From contig NZ_CP089518.1 in NCBI RefSeq assembly GCF_025917685.1, positions 807,001 through 871,000 of the forward strand: a stretch of 64,000 nucleotides of DNA, given 5' to 3'. This document shows, piece after piece, positions 40,323 through 48,188 of this stretch (its first letter is position 1; each line of letters begins with the position of its first letter). Source of the DNA: Bacillus cereus. Lineage in GTDB: Bacteria; Bacillota; Bacilli; Bacillales; Bacillaceae_G. Position numbers and translations under genes: made by a program. The notes under the pieces are model-generated. The model made no database searches and was not told where the DNA came from. It saw only the letters and a list, made by a program, of their open reading frames with translations.

Positions 40323-41501
40323 TTAATTCTTATTTACAGCTAGCTGATTTGCAGTGTTTTTTTGAATTTTTGTTACAGAATAAATAGCAGAAATAAGGGC
40401 TAAAACAACCATAATACCACCAATCCATGTATTGGTAGTAACAGGATAATGATTTACTAGTATTCCCCCTAGTCCAGAACCTAAGGCAACTCCCAGATGT
40501 AGGAATGAGGTGTTTAATCCTAATTGAATATCAGAGGAATCAGGAGCAGCTTGTACGAGATAACTTTGTACAGACGGACTAAGCATCCATACTAACGCCC
40601 CCCAGAACAATACATCAATAAATAAACTAATTAATGAATTTGTAGCAAGTGGAAGTAAAAATATAGAGATTGCTAATAAAACAAGAGCTATTGGAATTGT
40701 TTTCGCTCCTCCAAATTTATCAGATGTCCATCCTCCGATCCAACCACCTGTTATACTAGCTATACCAAATATGAGTAATACTAGACTAATCATATTTACA
40801 GACAATCCCATTGTGGCTTGTAAAAACGGAGTGAAATATGTATAGACTGTAAAATGACCTGTTAACTCCAAAACTGATATAAGCTGTATCATTATAATTT
40901 TGGGGCTTTTTAGTGTTGCTAATTGCTCAAGTAAAGGGACAGGCGGCTGAGGTTGCACTGTCGGTAAAAATTTGATAATACCTAAAGTAGCTATAATACT
41001 AAGGAGTGCAACTAATACAAATGTCATTCTCCATCCAAAATTCTCTCCTATTAAAGTTCCTAGAGGTACTCCAAAAACCAAAGAAGCACTTAGACCCATG
41101 AAAATAAGACCTATAGCACGACCTCTTAAATTAGGTGAAACAGTACTTGCTGCCAGTGTAATAGATAAAACAACAACAATTGAACAGCTTGCGGCAAGAA
41201 TTATTCTTGCTACTAATAACATTGCAAAGTTGGTGCTTAATATGGATAAAACATTACCTAAAAAGAAAATAGACATGGAAATAATTAATAGTTTCCGTCG
41301 TTCTATTTTGGCGGTCAATGCAATTAAAATGGGAGAGCCAAAAGCGAAAACTAAAGAAAAAATAGAAATTAACTGACCAACCGCCCCTACTGAAACATGT
41401 AGATCTTGAGCAATCATATCTAATATACCTGCAATGACTAACTCCACTGTCCCAGCTACAAATGTAGCTAGAGCTAAAATGAAAATTCCTTTGTTCATCA
41501 T
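40323..41501 (-). CDS. MFS transporter, DHA1 drug/nucleoside efflux type
   Basis: A 392-residue twelve-helix carrier. The N-terminal FVAGTVELVIAGILDMIAQDL and RGRAIGLIFMGLSASLVFGVPLGTLIG (motif C region) are typical of the PbuE/YdhP/AraJ exporters. The start lies behind GGAGG (ATG 41501, or 41498). Its promoter region has the stretched MerR arrangement, matching the regulator at 41914. Part of the cassette bracketed by repeated junctions. Confidence 0.82.
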   Translation of the reverse strand: MMNKGIFILALATFVAGTVELVIAGILDMIAQDLHVSVGAVGQLISIFSLVFAFGSPILIALTAKIERRKLLIISMSIFFLGNVLSILSTNFAMLLVARIILAASCSIVVVLSITLAASTVSPNLRGRAIGLIFMGLSASLVFGVPLGTLIGENFGWRMTFVLVALLSIIATLGIIKFLPTVQPQPPVPLLEQLATLKSPKIIMIQLISVLELTGHFTVYTYFTPFLQATMGLSVNMISLVLLIFGIASITGGWIGGWTSDKFGGAKTIPIALVLLAISIFLLPLATNSLISLFIDVLFWGALVWMLSPSVQSYLVQAAPDSSDIQLGLNTSFLHLGVALGSGLGGILVNHYPVTTNTWIGGIMVVLALISAIYSVTKIQKNTANQLAVNKN

Positions 41502-41533
41502 GAATTCCTCCTAATATATAAATGAATTACAAT

Positions 41534-41566
41534 GGAATAGTAACACTTATAGTTCACTCTAATGCA
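41534..41566 (-). promoter_or_regulatory. MerR-type promoter/operator of the MFS gene
   Basis: On the minus strand TTGCAT and TACTAT are 19 bases apart, and TTAGAGTGAACTATAA lies in the spacer, an imperfect form of the palindrome before the AKR and SDR genes. Confidence 0.6.
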
Positions 41567-41898
41567 AATAGTATTTTGAAAATACTATCTGCGTAATTGC
41601 AGCGTCTAAATAGGAGCGCATGATTTGAAAGTAGCATTTGGCTACGTTCAGAATGGAAGTGAAATTCCTAATATATTAATATAATTTTAAAGAAAGTTTT
41701 ACTATTTGTTTAAAAATTTGACTGAACCAATCGAAATAGGAACAAGATAACTTATGAAGGAATTTATGAATCTTTGGAGACAAAGGATTTCTATAAGCCT
41801 ATAGAGGTAGAAAGGTTTTAACTAACTATAAAAACAGTGGAAATAGTCCATTCAATAGTAGTTAATACGGATTTATTATTTTTATAAAAGTGGAATCA

Positions 41899-41907
41899 TG
41901 ATATAAT
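41899..41907 (+). promoter_or_regulatory. Extended -10 promoter of the merR gene
   Basis: TGATATAAT is an extended -10 box. It ends seven bases before the ATG at 41914, so the transcript probably begins at or next to the start codon. Confidence 0.6.
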
Positions 41908-41913
41908 TTCCAT

Positions 41914-42294
41914 ATGGAAAAATATGAAAAAAAACTATCGATTCAAAGCATCTCTTCAATTACTGGTCTTAGTTCTTATACACTTCGTTATTATGAAAAG
42001 ATTGGTCTTTTATGCACTGTGAATAGAGATGAAAATGGATATCGGTGTTACACAGAAACTGATATTTCATGTATTGATTTTCTGGTGAAGTTACGTAAAA
42101 CTAAGATGTCTATCGATGATATGAAAAAGTTTGTAGAACTAAGAAGACAAGGTGAATCTACAATAAGTGAACGAAGAGAGCTATTAGAGGCTCATCAAAA
42201 AAAAGTGCTTCAGCAAATTAAAGAGCTTGAGATTGATTTCACAAAGATTAATGAAAAAGTTGACTACTATAAAAAAATGGAGGGTGAAAAATAA
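41914..42294 (+). CDS. MerR family transcriptional regulator
   Basis: A 126-residue regulator with the MerR helix-turn-helix (SIQSISSITGLSSYTLRYYEKIGLL), wing (NGYRCYTETDISCIDFLVKLRKTKMSIDDMKKFVELRRQGE) and a coiled-coil dimerisation helix. No ribosome binding site is seen before ATG and the -10 box abuts it, which suggests a leaderless mRNA. Matching stretched promoters before the MFS gene (divergent) and the aldo/keto reductase gene (downstream) are its likely targets. Confidence 0.83.
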   Translation: MEKYEKKLSIQSISSITGLSSYTLRYYEKIGLLCTVNRDENGYRCYTETDISCIDFLVKLRKTKMSIDDMKKFVELRRQGESTISERRELLEAHQKKVLQQIKELEIDFTKINEKVDYYKKMEGEK

Positions 42295-42396
42295 ATTTAA
42301 AAAAGATCCTCTTGTATGAGACCTAATATAAGAAGGTCTTTTTTTTTGCATAATAATTTCTTATTACATGGTTTATAACTATAAATTATTTCCTTA

Positions 42397-42427
42397 TTGC
42401 CTTAGAGGGTACTCTAATCGGTATACT
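42397..42427 (+). promoter_or_regulatory. MerR-type promoter/operator of the AKR gene
   Basis: TTGCCT and TATACT are 19 bases apart with TTAGAGGGTACTCTAA (42402-42417) in the spacer. Confidence 0.75.
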
Positions 42428-42461
42428 TTTACTGTATATGATATATGGAGGAGGATGACGT

Positions 42462-43442
42462 ATGAAATATAGAACAATTGGATCTTTACGTGTTTCAGCT
42501 CTGGGGCTAGGTTGTATGGGAATGTCAGAATACTATGGTTATCAAAATGAAGAGAAATCAATTGAAACTCTTAATCATGCTTTAAATCTTGGCGTGAATT
42601 TTTTTGATTCAGCAGATCAATATGGGTTAGGAAAAAATGAAGAATTAATAGGGCGCGTTTTGAAAGAGTCGAGGCAGAATATTCATATCGCTACTAAATT
42701 CGGTTTTGTCAGAAATGAATCTGGGGCAGTACTGGGGATAAACGGAAGTCCTGAATATGTAAAAAAAGCTTGTGAATCCAGCTTGAAACGTTTGGGAACA
42801 GACTATATTGATCTTTATTATTTGCATCGAGTAGATCCTAGTGTTCCCATCGAAGAGACTGTTGGTGCTATGAAGCGATTAGTAGATGAGGGGAAAGTTC
42901 GGCATATTGGGCTTTCAGAGGCTTCCGCTCAAACAATTATGCGTGCGCAAAAAGTGCATCCTATAGCAGCGCTACAAACAGAATACTCACTATGGAGTAG
43001 GGATATAGAAGAAGGAATTTTACCACTTTGCCGTGAGCTAAATATTGCGATAGTCCCTTATAGTCCTTTAGGACGTGGATTTTTATCTGGGAAAATTAAA
43101 TCTATTAATACTCTAGTAGAAAATGATTATAGAAGGAATACACCGCGTTTCCAAGATGAGAATTTTAATCATAATCGTTCGCTGGTAAATAAATTAGAAG
43201 ATTTAGCCCACCAATTAAATGTTAGTACTTCGCAACTTGCTTTAGCATGGTTATTAGCTAATGGAGAAGATATTATTCCAATACCTGGAACGAAGAAAGC
43301 TCAATATTTAGAAGAGAATATGGCCGCAATAGATATTGAATTGACTAAGGATATCAAAGATTTTATAGAGAAAGTCATCCCAAGGGATGTAGTGATAGGA
43401 GAGCGCTATCCTATAAGTTCTATGAAATTATTAGACGAGTGA
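42462..43442 (+). CDS. Aldo/keto reductase
   Basis: A 326-residue (alpha/beta)8-barrel NADPH-dependent reductase. The catalytic tetrad appears as FFDSADQYG (Asp, Tyr), ATKFGFV (Lys) and YLHRVD (His); SPLGRGFLSG and IPIPGTKKAQYLEEN fit the YhdN/AKR13-like group. It likely detoxifies aldehydes or methylglyoxal-like carbonyls. ATG follows GGAGGAGG. The MerR-type promoter upstream ties it to the regulator at 41914. Confidence 0.88.
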   Translation: MKYRTIGSLRVSALGLGCMGMSEYYGYQNEEKSIETLNHALNLGVNFFDSADQYGLGKNEELIGRVLKESRQNIHIATKFGFVRNESGAVLGINGSPEYVKKACESSLKRLGTDYIDLYYLHRVDPSVPIEETVGAMKRLVDEGKVRHIGLSEASAQTIMRAQKVHPIAALQTEYSLWSRDIEEGILPLCRELNIAIVPYSPLGRGFLSGKIKSINTLVENDYRRNTPRFQDENFNHNRSLVNKLEDLAHQLNVSTSQLALAWLLANGEDIIPIPGTKKAQYLEENMAAIDIELTKDIKDFIEKVIPRDVVIGERYPISSMKLLDE

Positions 43443-43484
43443 AAGAAGTGAAGAAAGTCGGAAATTCGGAAAAATATGTATGTT

Positions 43485-43588
43485 TTAAGCGTTACACAAT
43501 TTTTAGTCATGTCTGCATTTAGCTATTTATGAAGGCAATAAGTCAAGAGAAGTACGACGAAGAAGAAGATATTCCTCATAGCGGATAA
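43485..43588 (+). pseudogene. C-terminal remnant of an MFS gene
   Basis: The frame LFMKAISQEKYDEEEDIPHSG followed by TAA matches the end of the MFS protein at 38783-40045 (LFMKAIGKEKYEDEREVSQIG). A frameshift and an in-frame stop lie just upstream (about 43500-43522), and nothing of the remaining gene is present. It is followed by the same terminator and small gene as at the left junction. Confidence 0.75.
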
Positions 43589-43641
43589 AAACTATATGAA
43601 AAGCGAACCAGCTATACTGGGACTCACTTTTCATATGGCCT

Positions 43642-43845
43642 CTAAAACGGATCAACTTCAGCTAAGTCAGGATTGGCATTCGGGCTTGTTAAAAGATTTT
43701 TTAGTTCACCTACTTCTGAGAGAGCGACGAGGATATAACCACTAATAAGGACGATGAGTCCGATGACACGTAATGTTTGCAATTTAATGTCGCGGCTATT
43801 TTCTTCTGAGTTGTTTTGGGGCGTTGAAGGTGGATTGTTATTCAT
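43642..43845 (-). CDS. Small single-helix membrane protein
   Basis: A 67-residue protein with an Asn/Pro-rich N-terminus and one membrane helix (RVIGLIVLISGYILVALS), ending in an acidic tail. Not recognised as a named family. ATG 43845 follows GATGGGAGCC. A diverged copy of its last 26 residues is found at 40095-40195. A bcr1-type element lies 23 bases upstream. Confidence 0.65.
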   Translation of the reverse strand: MNNNPPSTPQNNSEENSRDIKLQTLRVIGLIVLISGYILVALSEVGELKNLLTSPNANPDLAEVDPF

Positions 43846-43867
43846 AATATGGCTCCCATCTTTTTTA

Positions 43868-43968
43868 TTTATCCCGCTATTTGCGGGCAGTAAGACTCCC
43901 ACCACAAATTTCGGCGAATGCGAGGAAATTAGGTGGGAGATAATTGCCCGTAAATGCCTTCACTTTAT
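43868..43968 (+). repeat. bcr1-type repeat with internal deletion
   Basis: A 101-base copy starting TTTATCCCGCTATTTGCGGGCAG and ending CCTTCACTTTAT, with TTTAT at both ends. Compared with 22440-22595 it lacks the AATCAGTGGGGG/CCCCCACTGATT hairpin. Confidence 0.8.
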
Positions 43969-44067
43969 ATGTGCGAAATCAATATTTAACGTATGGATAG
44001 GAATTATATAGTCATTTTCACTATATGAGAACTGCCTATGAAGAGTGAATAGAAATTTTAGGACAAA

Positions 44068-44100
44068 AAAAGAGGCTGTGATGTGCAGCCTCTTTTCTCG
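44068..44100 (-). terminator. Terminator after the ecsB-like gene
   Basis: AAAAGAGGCTG and CAGCCTCTTTT arms, with TTTTTTGTCC following on the minus strand. Confidence 0.85.
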
Positions 44101-45300
44101 TTAAAATGAAGAAATCCGTTTCTTCGTTTTTGGTACAATAATAAATTTGATCCAGAGTAACCCGATAATCAGAATGATAAGGCTATGTAAAAATTGTACG
44201 GTAGCAATGAGTATAACACTTGAAAATACAATGAGTTGAATGCTTAGTAATATAAAGATTAAGCGAAGAAATTGATTCATTCGTTTTTCAGTATCAATTG
44301 GATATAATGCTACAATAATATTTCCCGAAAAATATTTCCACAGGGAACGTAGCTGCATAGAAATCATATATAGGACGATATATGCGATGGCGCCTTTTAC
44401 GTATATGTTTGGTATAAAATATAAGGCGAAGGCACCAATCAATCCTAAGCGAATATATATACCGAAATAATCATTCCCACGTAAAAACGCTAGTGTATGT
44501 AAATAGAAGAAAGTTGCTCGTTTTTTATGTAATAAAGGTTCAATCCAATTTGTAAGCCATTTTCTTTTATTTACTTGCTTATTCAGTTGCGGAACATCGG
44601 TGAAAATGCTAGCAAATTGATAAAAACGAACGTCCATTTTTTCTTCTTGCTCGATTATGTAATCCCACGGTATTCGTTTTGTAGGCTGTTTTTTCGTATA
44701 TAGAAGCAGGAAAGCAAGTAGTAAGAGTAATCCGCCCAATATGAGAACATTTGCTGAGTAAAACAGCATGTAAATGATTAGGGCGTTACAAGTAATACGA
44801 ATAATGAACCATATGTTTCTTTCATAACTATCACGCCACATCCAATGTATGTACATATTCCAAGCTTTCGTAATCATTAAAACGATAAAGATTGTACATA
44901 AGAAAGATACCGTTACTTGTAATGATTGCAGGGCAAGTGGAACGAGAATCAGGAACGTAAATAATAATGGAAAAAGCTGAATGATGTAATTATATAGAAG
45001 AGATTTTTTAAAATAAGATGTTAATTTCTCTTCTAATGCAAGCAAATAGACAGCATCAGGTTTTTGAATAAATGTACGGATCGGGCATCTTGTTATAATG
45101 AATGTCAGTACAATGGTGATGAGTAGTAAAGATATTCCTTTAGAAGGAGATGTTTTTAGAAACTGAGCATAGTAGTATGCGCCAACGCATGAAATAAAGA
45201 TAAAGCTATATAGTAAACCGTTAATCATACGTGCAAAGTATGTAATGATATTTTGCATATGTTGTTGGAAGCGACTGCTCCATAGTGATTCGATTGACAT
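44101..45300 (-). CDS. EcsB-like ABC transporter permease
   Basis: A 399-residue membrane protein with about eight to ten helices resembling EcsB (length 408 in B. subtilis), including the N-terminal LWSSRFQQHMQNIITYFARMINGLLYS and a conserved middle segment IPWDYIIEQEEKMDVRFYQFASIFTDVP. EcsB partners the ATPase EcsA, yet no ATPase gene is adjacent, so this is an unlinked paralogue or one using the chromosomal EcsA. ATG 45300 follows AAGAGGTG. Confidence 0.72.
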   Translation of the reverse strand: MSIESLWSSRFQQHMQNIITYFARMINGLLYSFIFISCVGAYYYAQFLKTSPSKGISLLLITIVLTFIITRCPIRTFIQKPDAVYLLALEEKLTSYFKKSLLYNYIIQLFPLLFTFLILVPLALQSLQVTVSFLCTIFIVLMITKAWNMYIHWMWRDSYERNIWFIIRITCNALIIYMLFYSANVLILGGLLLLLAFLLLYTKKQPTKRIPWDYIIEQEEKMDVRFYQFASIFTDVPQLNKQVNKRKWLTNWIEPLLHKKRATFFYLHTLAFLRGNDYFGIYIRLGLIGAFALYFIPNIYVKGAIAYIVLYMISMQLRSLWKYFSGNIIVALYPIDTEKRMNQFLRLIFILLSIQLIVFSSVILIATVQFLHSLIILIIGLLWIKFIIVPKTKKRISSF

Positions 45301-45360
45301 GTTTTTCACCTCTTTGTTCTATTATATATGTTTTATAAAAGAAAAAACGAGCAAATTGCG

Positions 45361-46785
45361 TTATGCAACTTGCTCGTTTTTCTTTTCGTTATTTTTTTTC
45401 TGATCACGATTCATTAATGGATAGAAAGCAAATCCGATTACGAACAAACCAATTCCGAGAAGGAATGTTTTTATATCGGATGCGCCGGTTTTAATAACCC
45501 ATAGTGCGTAGCAAAGTGCGATCACTGCGACTATACCATCTGTAATTCTTGCCCGCATTTCATTTTTATATGTTTCACCAGTTGCGACTAGTTTTAACTG
45601 GAAGATTGGTGAAACGAGATATGGAATGAGGTAGGCCAGTGTTGATACGGTAATAACGAATGTATAAGCTTCCGCAATTGTTCCTGATAGTGTTGAGAAT
45701 AAGAACACTTGCGACATAATGTTTGTTAGTCGTAATGAGTAAATTGGGCTTCCTTTTTTATTTGTTTTTGTGAAGAAGGAAGGGAAGAAACCTTCTTTTG
45801 CTGCTTGATAAGGTACTTCTGAGCTTAATAAAATCCAGCCTAATATTGAACCGAATAGGGAAGTAAGAGCAAGTAATGCCATAAGTTTCCCACCACCGTG
45901 ACCCATTGCAGCGTTTAATGCATCTGCTAATGGACGTTCAGAAGCTTGTAATTTATCAACGTGAAGTACACCCATTGTTAAAATTGTAATTCCTAAATAA
46001 ATTGCAACTGTTATTAATAAACCGGCAACAGTCGCACGTTTTACCGTTTTGGGAGAAGTAGCTCGGTTTGATAAAAGAACGGCGGATTCAATCCCAATAA
46101 ATGCCCAAAGCGTTGTAAGAGCCGCTAAATTCACTTGTGAAAGGAGACCGTGTGATACGCCTTCTTTATCGATCATCGGTGTGTACCATTGTCCAAACTT
46201 TGAAGCTTCGAACGCAAATAACGTAACGACAATGAATAGAAGGAATCCAGTTACTTTCGTTGTTGTTGCTAAGAAGTTTAGTTTCCCAGCTCCGCTTACA
46301 CCGTTTGTTAATATTAAATGAGTTCCCCAAAGTAAGACGGAACAAATAGTAAATGTAATGAGCTTTCCAACTTCTATATCGAACGAGCCGATTGAAAACA
46401 ATAGTCGCGTATCTTTCATAATCGGGAAGAAGAGTGATAAATATCCCGCGAAAGATGTAATGATGGCAACGTTACTTGCCCAGTTTGCAACCCAATATCC
46501 CCATACCATGCTGAAACCAGCCATTTTCTTTCTTTTTGGTGTTGAGAATAAAGCATATGCATGACTTTGTGGTCCTGTCGTTAAATCAGGACGACGAATT
46601 GCTAAATTACCGAAAACAAGAGCTAGCATTAAAACACCAAACCCTGTTGTTAACCAAGCTAAAGTGACACCGAGAGGGCTAGCTGTTTGTGCTAACGTAC
46701 TTGGCACCATGAAAATACCAGCGCCAACCATGTTACCGACAACGAAAGCTGTTAGTACCCAAAAGCCCCATTTTTTTTGTTGCAT
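45361..46785 (-). CDS. Lysine-type APC amino acid permease
   Basis: A 474-residue twelve-helix APC permease of the basic amino acid/polyamine antiporter subgroup; the N-terminal VVGNMVGAGIFMVPSTLAQTASPLG and LTTLWAFIGIESAVLLSNRATSPKTV are typical. A lysine riboswitch with terminator lies directly upstream, so the substrate is probably lysine, as for B. subtilis YvsH. ATG 46785 follows GGAGG, downstream of the riboswitch terminator. Confidence 0.85.
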   Translation of the reverse strand: MQQKKWGFWVLTAFVVGNMVGAGIFMVPSTLAQTASPLGVTLAWLTTGFGVLMLALVFGNLAIRRPDLTTGPQSHAYALFSTPKRKKMAGFSMVWGYWVANWASNVAIITSFAGYLSLFFPIMKDTRLLFSIGSFDIEVGKLITFTICSVLLWGTHLILTNGVSGAGKLNFLATTTKVTGFLLFIVVTLFAFEASKFGQWYTPMIDKEGVSHGLLSQVNLAALTTLWAFIGIESAVLLSNRATSPKTVKRATVAGLLITVAIYLGITILTMGVLHVDKLQASERPLADALNAAMGHGGGKLMALLALTSLFGSILGWILLSSEVPYQAAKEGFFPSFFTKTNKKGSPIYSLRLTNIMSQVFLFSTLSGTIAEAYTFVITVSTLAYLIPYLVSPIFQLKLVATGETYKNEMRARITDGIVAVIALCYALWVIKTGASDIKTFLLGIGLFVIGFAFYPLMNRDQKKNNEKKNEQVA

Positions 46786-46871
46786 AGAAAATACCTCCAA
46801 AGTTAGTATAACCAAGTCAAGCGAGGAGATATGTATGTCTTCCTGATAAGGAAGAGAAGGTCCAAACAAAA

Positions 46872-46912
46872 CAAAAAAAGCACGTAATTTGCCGCTACAT
46901 GCTTTCTATCTT
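46872..46912 (-). terminator. Terminator of the lysine riboswitch
   Basis: On the minus strand AAAGCATGTA and TACGTGCTTT arms are followed by TTTTTGTTTTG, the OFF-state hairpin before the permease gene. Confidence 0.8.
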
Positions 46913-46924
46913 ATAAGAAACCCA

Positions 46925-47125
46925 CGACATACCTCTCGATAGCTCTCCACAAACGAAACGTTTGTGACAGTTCTGCACTTATTAAATGCAGACCCAGCAA
47001 GCGTGCATGGTGGACACGACTTACTTCGGCAATCATTCCTTTCTCATTCCTTCATCAATGCCACTACATCTCCTGAAATGATACTCTTAATGACTGCAAC
47101 CTCTACCTCACCGAGATACGAATGA
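46925..47125 (-). ncRNA. Lysine riboswitch (L-box)
   Basis: Conserved L-box strands are visible on the minus strand: GTGAGGTAGAGGTTGCA, AAGAGTATC, ATTGCCGAAG, GCTTGCTGGGTCTGCA paired through TGCAGAACTGTCAC, and GTTTGTGGAGAGCTATC at the end. Binding of lysine should stabilise the form that allows the following terminator, lowering permease expression. Confidence 0.9.
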
Positions 47126-47306
47126 GGATTTAAATATTAAATTAACGTATTTAAGAGTAACAAATGTATTTTTATACGTCAATGGATATGGTAATAATCA
47201 GATTATAGAGAAGAGTTCGTTATTGAGGGATTGGAGGGTTTGAGACGGATTCATTGAATAAATTCCAATAGGGAATTTACTTTTAATGGGAATGGGGATT
47301 ATTTAA

Positions 47307-48161
47307 ATGATACGTGCTTATAGTAGCAAAAAGGATAGAATCGGTATGTTAAATTTAATAAAAAGTCTGGGGACAGAAGAAGAGATAGGTTCTTTAGATG
47401 ATATTGTATCGAATTCCACGCATTTTCTTTTATATAACCAAAATGGGATTGAAGGATTCGCGTATTCATCCTTTTATACAAATAGTAATGGAGAGTCTAT
47501 TGGTCAAATAAGTGTATATGTGGAACCTGGTTCTCGTTTGAAAGGTATTGGTTCTGCCTTATATGAGGAAATAGAGGAATGTATTTCTGAAATGAAACCG
47601 AATTTTGTGTGTACCTATATGAAAGTTGAATCAGAAAATTGTATTTGTTTTGCTAAGAAAATGGGATTTGAAAGATGGTGGGGATCGCTTGAATTGATAT
47701 ATAAGGGAGGGAGTTTTCCTGAAACCGATCTCAAATTTATTAAGTATGAAGATAAATTTTTTAACCAGTTTGTAACAATGGTACAGGAATGTTATTACGA
47801 ATTGCATGAAAGGAATGATATGAAGCCTTATCTTGCTCCAGAAGATAGTATAAAAAAATACAAATTGAACAATGAAAGTAATGTGTATGTGGTTTTTAAA
47901 AATGAACAGTTGGTTGCATCAGTTACAGTAGGGGAAGGGACAATAGAGAATTTAATGGTTGCACAAAGTCAGCAAGGAAATGGATATGGACGTAACGCCT
48001 TGCAATTTGGGATGAACAAGTTGTTAGAAGTTGGGTACGAAGATATTAGACTCTGTTATATAGAAGGAAATGAAAGTGCTGAGAGGTTATACAAATCTGT
48101 AGGGTTTAAGCCGCTTCATAATACGCAGGTGTATCAGAAATTTAAAAAGCAGCTGACCTAA
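47307..48161 (+). CDS. GNAT acetyltransferase with two GNAT-like halves
   Basis: A 284-residue protein made of two GNAT-like domains. The first half has ISVYVEPGSRLKGIGSALYEEIEE, the second IENLMVAQSQQGNGYGRNALQFGMNKLLEVGYEDIRLCYIEGNESAERLYKSVGFKPLH, where the acetyl-CoA pyrophosphate loop QGNGYG is best preserved. The substrate is unknown. The ribosome binding site is weak (TGGGAATGGGG). Single gene. Confidence 0.78.
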   Translation: MIRAYSSKKDRIGMLNLIKSLGTEEEIGSLDDIVSNSTHFLLYNQNGIEGFAYSSFYTNSNGESIGQISVYVEPGSRLKGIGSALYEEIEECISEMKPNFVCTYMKVESENCICFAKKMGFERWWGSLELIYKGGSFPETDLKFIKYEDKFFNQFVTMVQECYYELHERNDMKPYLAPEDSIKKYKLNNESNVYVVFKNEQLVASVTVGEGTIENLMVAQSQQGNGYGRNALQFGMNKLLEVGYEDIRLCYIEGNESAERLYKSVGFKPLHNTQVYQKFKKQLT

Positions 48162-48180
48162 ATATTAGATCAGCTGCTGA
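48148..48180. terminator. Bidirectional terminator
   Basis: AGCAGCTGA and TCAGCTGCT arms overlap the acetyltransferase stop; on the minus strand TTTTTAAATTT follows, serving gapN. Confidence 0.65.
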
Positions 48181-48188
48181 ATATAAGA

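Larger units (their letters stand above)
41502..41913. other. Divergent 412-base region between the MFS and merR genes
   Basis: It holds the MerR-type promoter of the MFS gene (left end) and the extended -10 promoter of the merR gene (right end). The middle (about 41600-41850) shows no gene or clear structure. Confidence 0.5.
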
